Below are positions 5,139-5,852 of a DNA stretch of 5,852 nucleotides, in pieces. The notes beneath the pieces are model-generated. The model saw nothing but the letters and a program-made list of their open reading frames with translations, was not told the DNA's origin and did no database searches. Within the stretch, counting starts at the first letter, position 1. Each line of letters begins with the position of its first letter. The position numbers and the translations under genes were made by a program. The DNA comes from Actinomycetes bacterium (GTDB taxonomy: Bacteria; Actinomycetota; Actinomycetes; Actinomycetales; Cellulomonadaceae): assembly GCA_023390875.1 (NCBI GenBank), contig JAEWCA010000015.1, positions 1 through 5,852 on the forward strand. Direction: 5' to 3'.

Positions 5139-5852
5139 ATGACCGACACCACGCTCGCCGCGGACAACCCCTTCGCGGCCCCCTCGACCCTGCCGTACGG
5201 GCTCCCCGACCACACCCGGATCCGCGCGGAGCACTACCGTCCCGCCCTGCTCGCCGGCATGGCCGGGCACCGCGCCGAGGTCGAGGCGATCGCCACCGAC
5301 CCCGCCGCGCCGACGGTCGAGAACACGCTCGTGGCCCTGGAGCGCGCCGGCCGGCTGCTGCACCGTGCGGCCACGTCGTTCTACAACCAGGCCAGCAGCG
5401 ACTCGACGCCCGAGCTCGACGCGACCGAGGAGGAGATCGCGCCGCTCATGGCCGCCCACCACGACGCGACGTACCTGGACGTGCGGCTGTTCGACCGCGT
5501 CGAGGCGCTGCACGAGGCCGCCGAGGCGGGCACCCTCGACCTGGAGCCCGACACCGCGTGGCTGCTGCACCGCACGCGCACGGCGTTCGTCCGCTCGGGC
5601 GTCCGGCTCGACGCCGACGCGCAGGAACGGCTGCGCGCCCTCAACGCCGAGATCACGTCGCTCGAGACGACGTTCGGCCGCGACCTGCTCGCCGCGACCA
5701 ACGCTGCCGCGGTGCTCGTGACCGACGAGGACGAGCTCGACGGCATGCCCGACGACGCCCGCGCGGCGGCCGCGCTGGCCGCCAAGGAGCGGGGCCACGA
5801 CGGCGGCTGGCTCGTCGAGCTCCAGCTCCCGACGCAGCAGGCGCCGCTGGCG
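5139..5852 (+). CDS. M3-family peptidyl-dipeptidase / oligopeptidase A-like (N-terminal part)
   Basis: N-terminal 238 residues of a zinc metallopeptidase of family M3, closest in pattern to peptidyl-dipeptidase Dcp, a mostly cytosolic enzyme that trims dipeptides from the C-termini of oligopeptides during peptide recycling. The visible part is the helical domain that covers the catalytic channel: NPFAAPSTLPYGLPD (15-29), the block IRAEHYRPAL, then PTVENTLVALERAGRLL and later TAFVRSGVRLD and ELQLPTQQAPL. These match Dcp-type order closely. Family members are about 650-700 residues; the HExxH zinc site lies in the C-terminal half, beyond the window, so activity cannot be judged. No signal peptide is seen. 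In-frame ATGs at 5127, 5130 and 5139 compete. I prefer 5139: GATGAT at 5126-5131 could be a weak -10 for a leaderless or near-leaderless mRNA, and no good Shine-Dalgarno serves any of them. The reading frame stays open to the window end. Confidence 0.88.
   Translation, partial: MTDTTLAADNPFAAPSTLPYGLPDHTRIRAEHYRPALLAGMAGHRAEVEAIATDPAAPTVENTLVALERAGRLLHRAATSFYNQASSDSTPELDATEEEIAPLMAAHHDATYLDVRLFDRVEALHEAAEAGTLDLEPDTAWLLHRTRTAFVRSGVRLDADAQERLRALNAEITSLETTFGRDLLAATNAAAVLVTDEDELDGMPDDARAAAALAAKERGHDGGWLVELQLPTQQAPLA

Noticed and set aside
3939..5798. A 619-codon open frame on the minus strand
   Set aside because: It is antisense to the SDR and the M3 peptidase, with the same low-complexity composition and no recognisable domain.
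1..5852. CRISPR array, tRNA, insertion sequence, attachment site or defence system
   Set aside because: I looked on both strands and saw no regularly spaced repeats, tRNA-like cloverleaf, transposase motifs or terminal inverted repeats. The genes are standard metabolic, hydrolytic and peptidase families with uniform composition.

Overview
The window looks like ordinary chromosome from a very GC-rich actinobacterium. The third codon position is almost always G or C, GTG starts are used, and two genes appear to be leaderless. The protein set (a Mycobacterium-type alanine dehydrogenase, an actinobacterial APH(6)/Hur-like kinase and a Pro/Tyr-rich single-span membrane protein) fits Cellulomonas or a related Micrococcales genus. 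The genus is an inference; the high-GC actinobacterial origin is well supported.

Layout: there are six protein genes, two on the minus strand on the left and four on the plus strand on the right. Reading leftward, a membrane-anchored matrixin-like zinc metalloprotease (676-1737) is followed by an alpha/beta hydrolase (635 or 590 down past base 1, cut by the window edge). A 145-base divergent spacer (1738-1882) separates them from the rightward genes. These are an APH(6)/hydroxyurea-resistance-type small-molecule kinase (1883-2812), alanine dehydrogenase ald (2888-4000), an NAD(P)-dependent extended SDR (4059-5087) and the N-terminal third of an M3-family peptidyl-dipeptidase/oligopeptidase (5139 past the right edge). 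All spacers are short (about 40-145 bases) and no gene-free stretch exceeds 300 bases.

The genes do not form an obvious pathway. The rightward genes could be partly co-transcribed, but at least two (the kinase and the SDR) carry their own -10 element exactly where a leaderless transcript needs it, so the block is better read as several adjacent transcription units. The peptidase and alanine dehydrogenase could both serve peptide and amino-acid catabolism, but that link is weak.

I found no mobile element, tRNA, rRNA, CRISPR array, origin or evidence of a previously undescribed multi-gene system. The most notable points are an apparent AUC initiation codon on the hydrolase, with a good Shine-Dalgarno and a -10 element that argue against the upstream GTG; the unusual architecture of the membrane-tethered matrixin; and the matching leaderless start signatures of two neighbouring genes.
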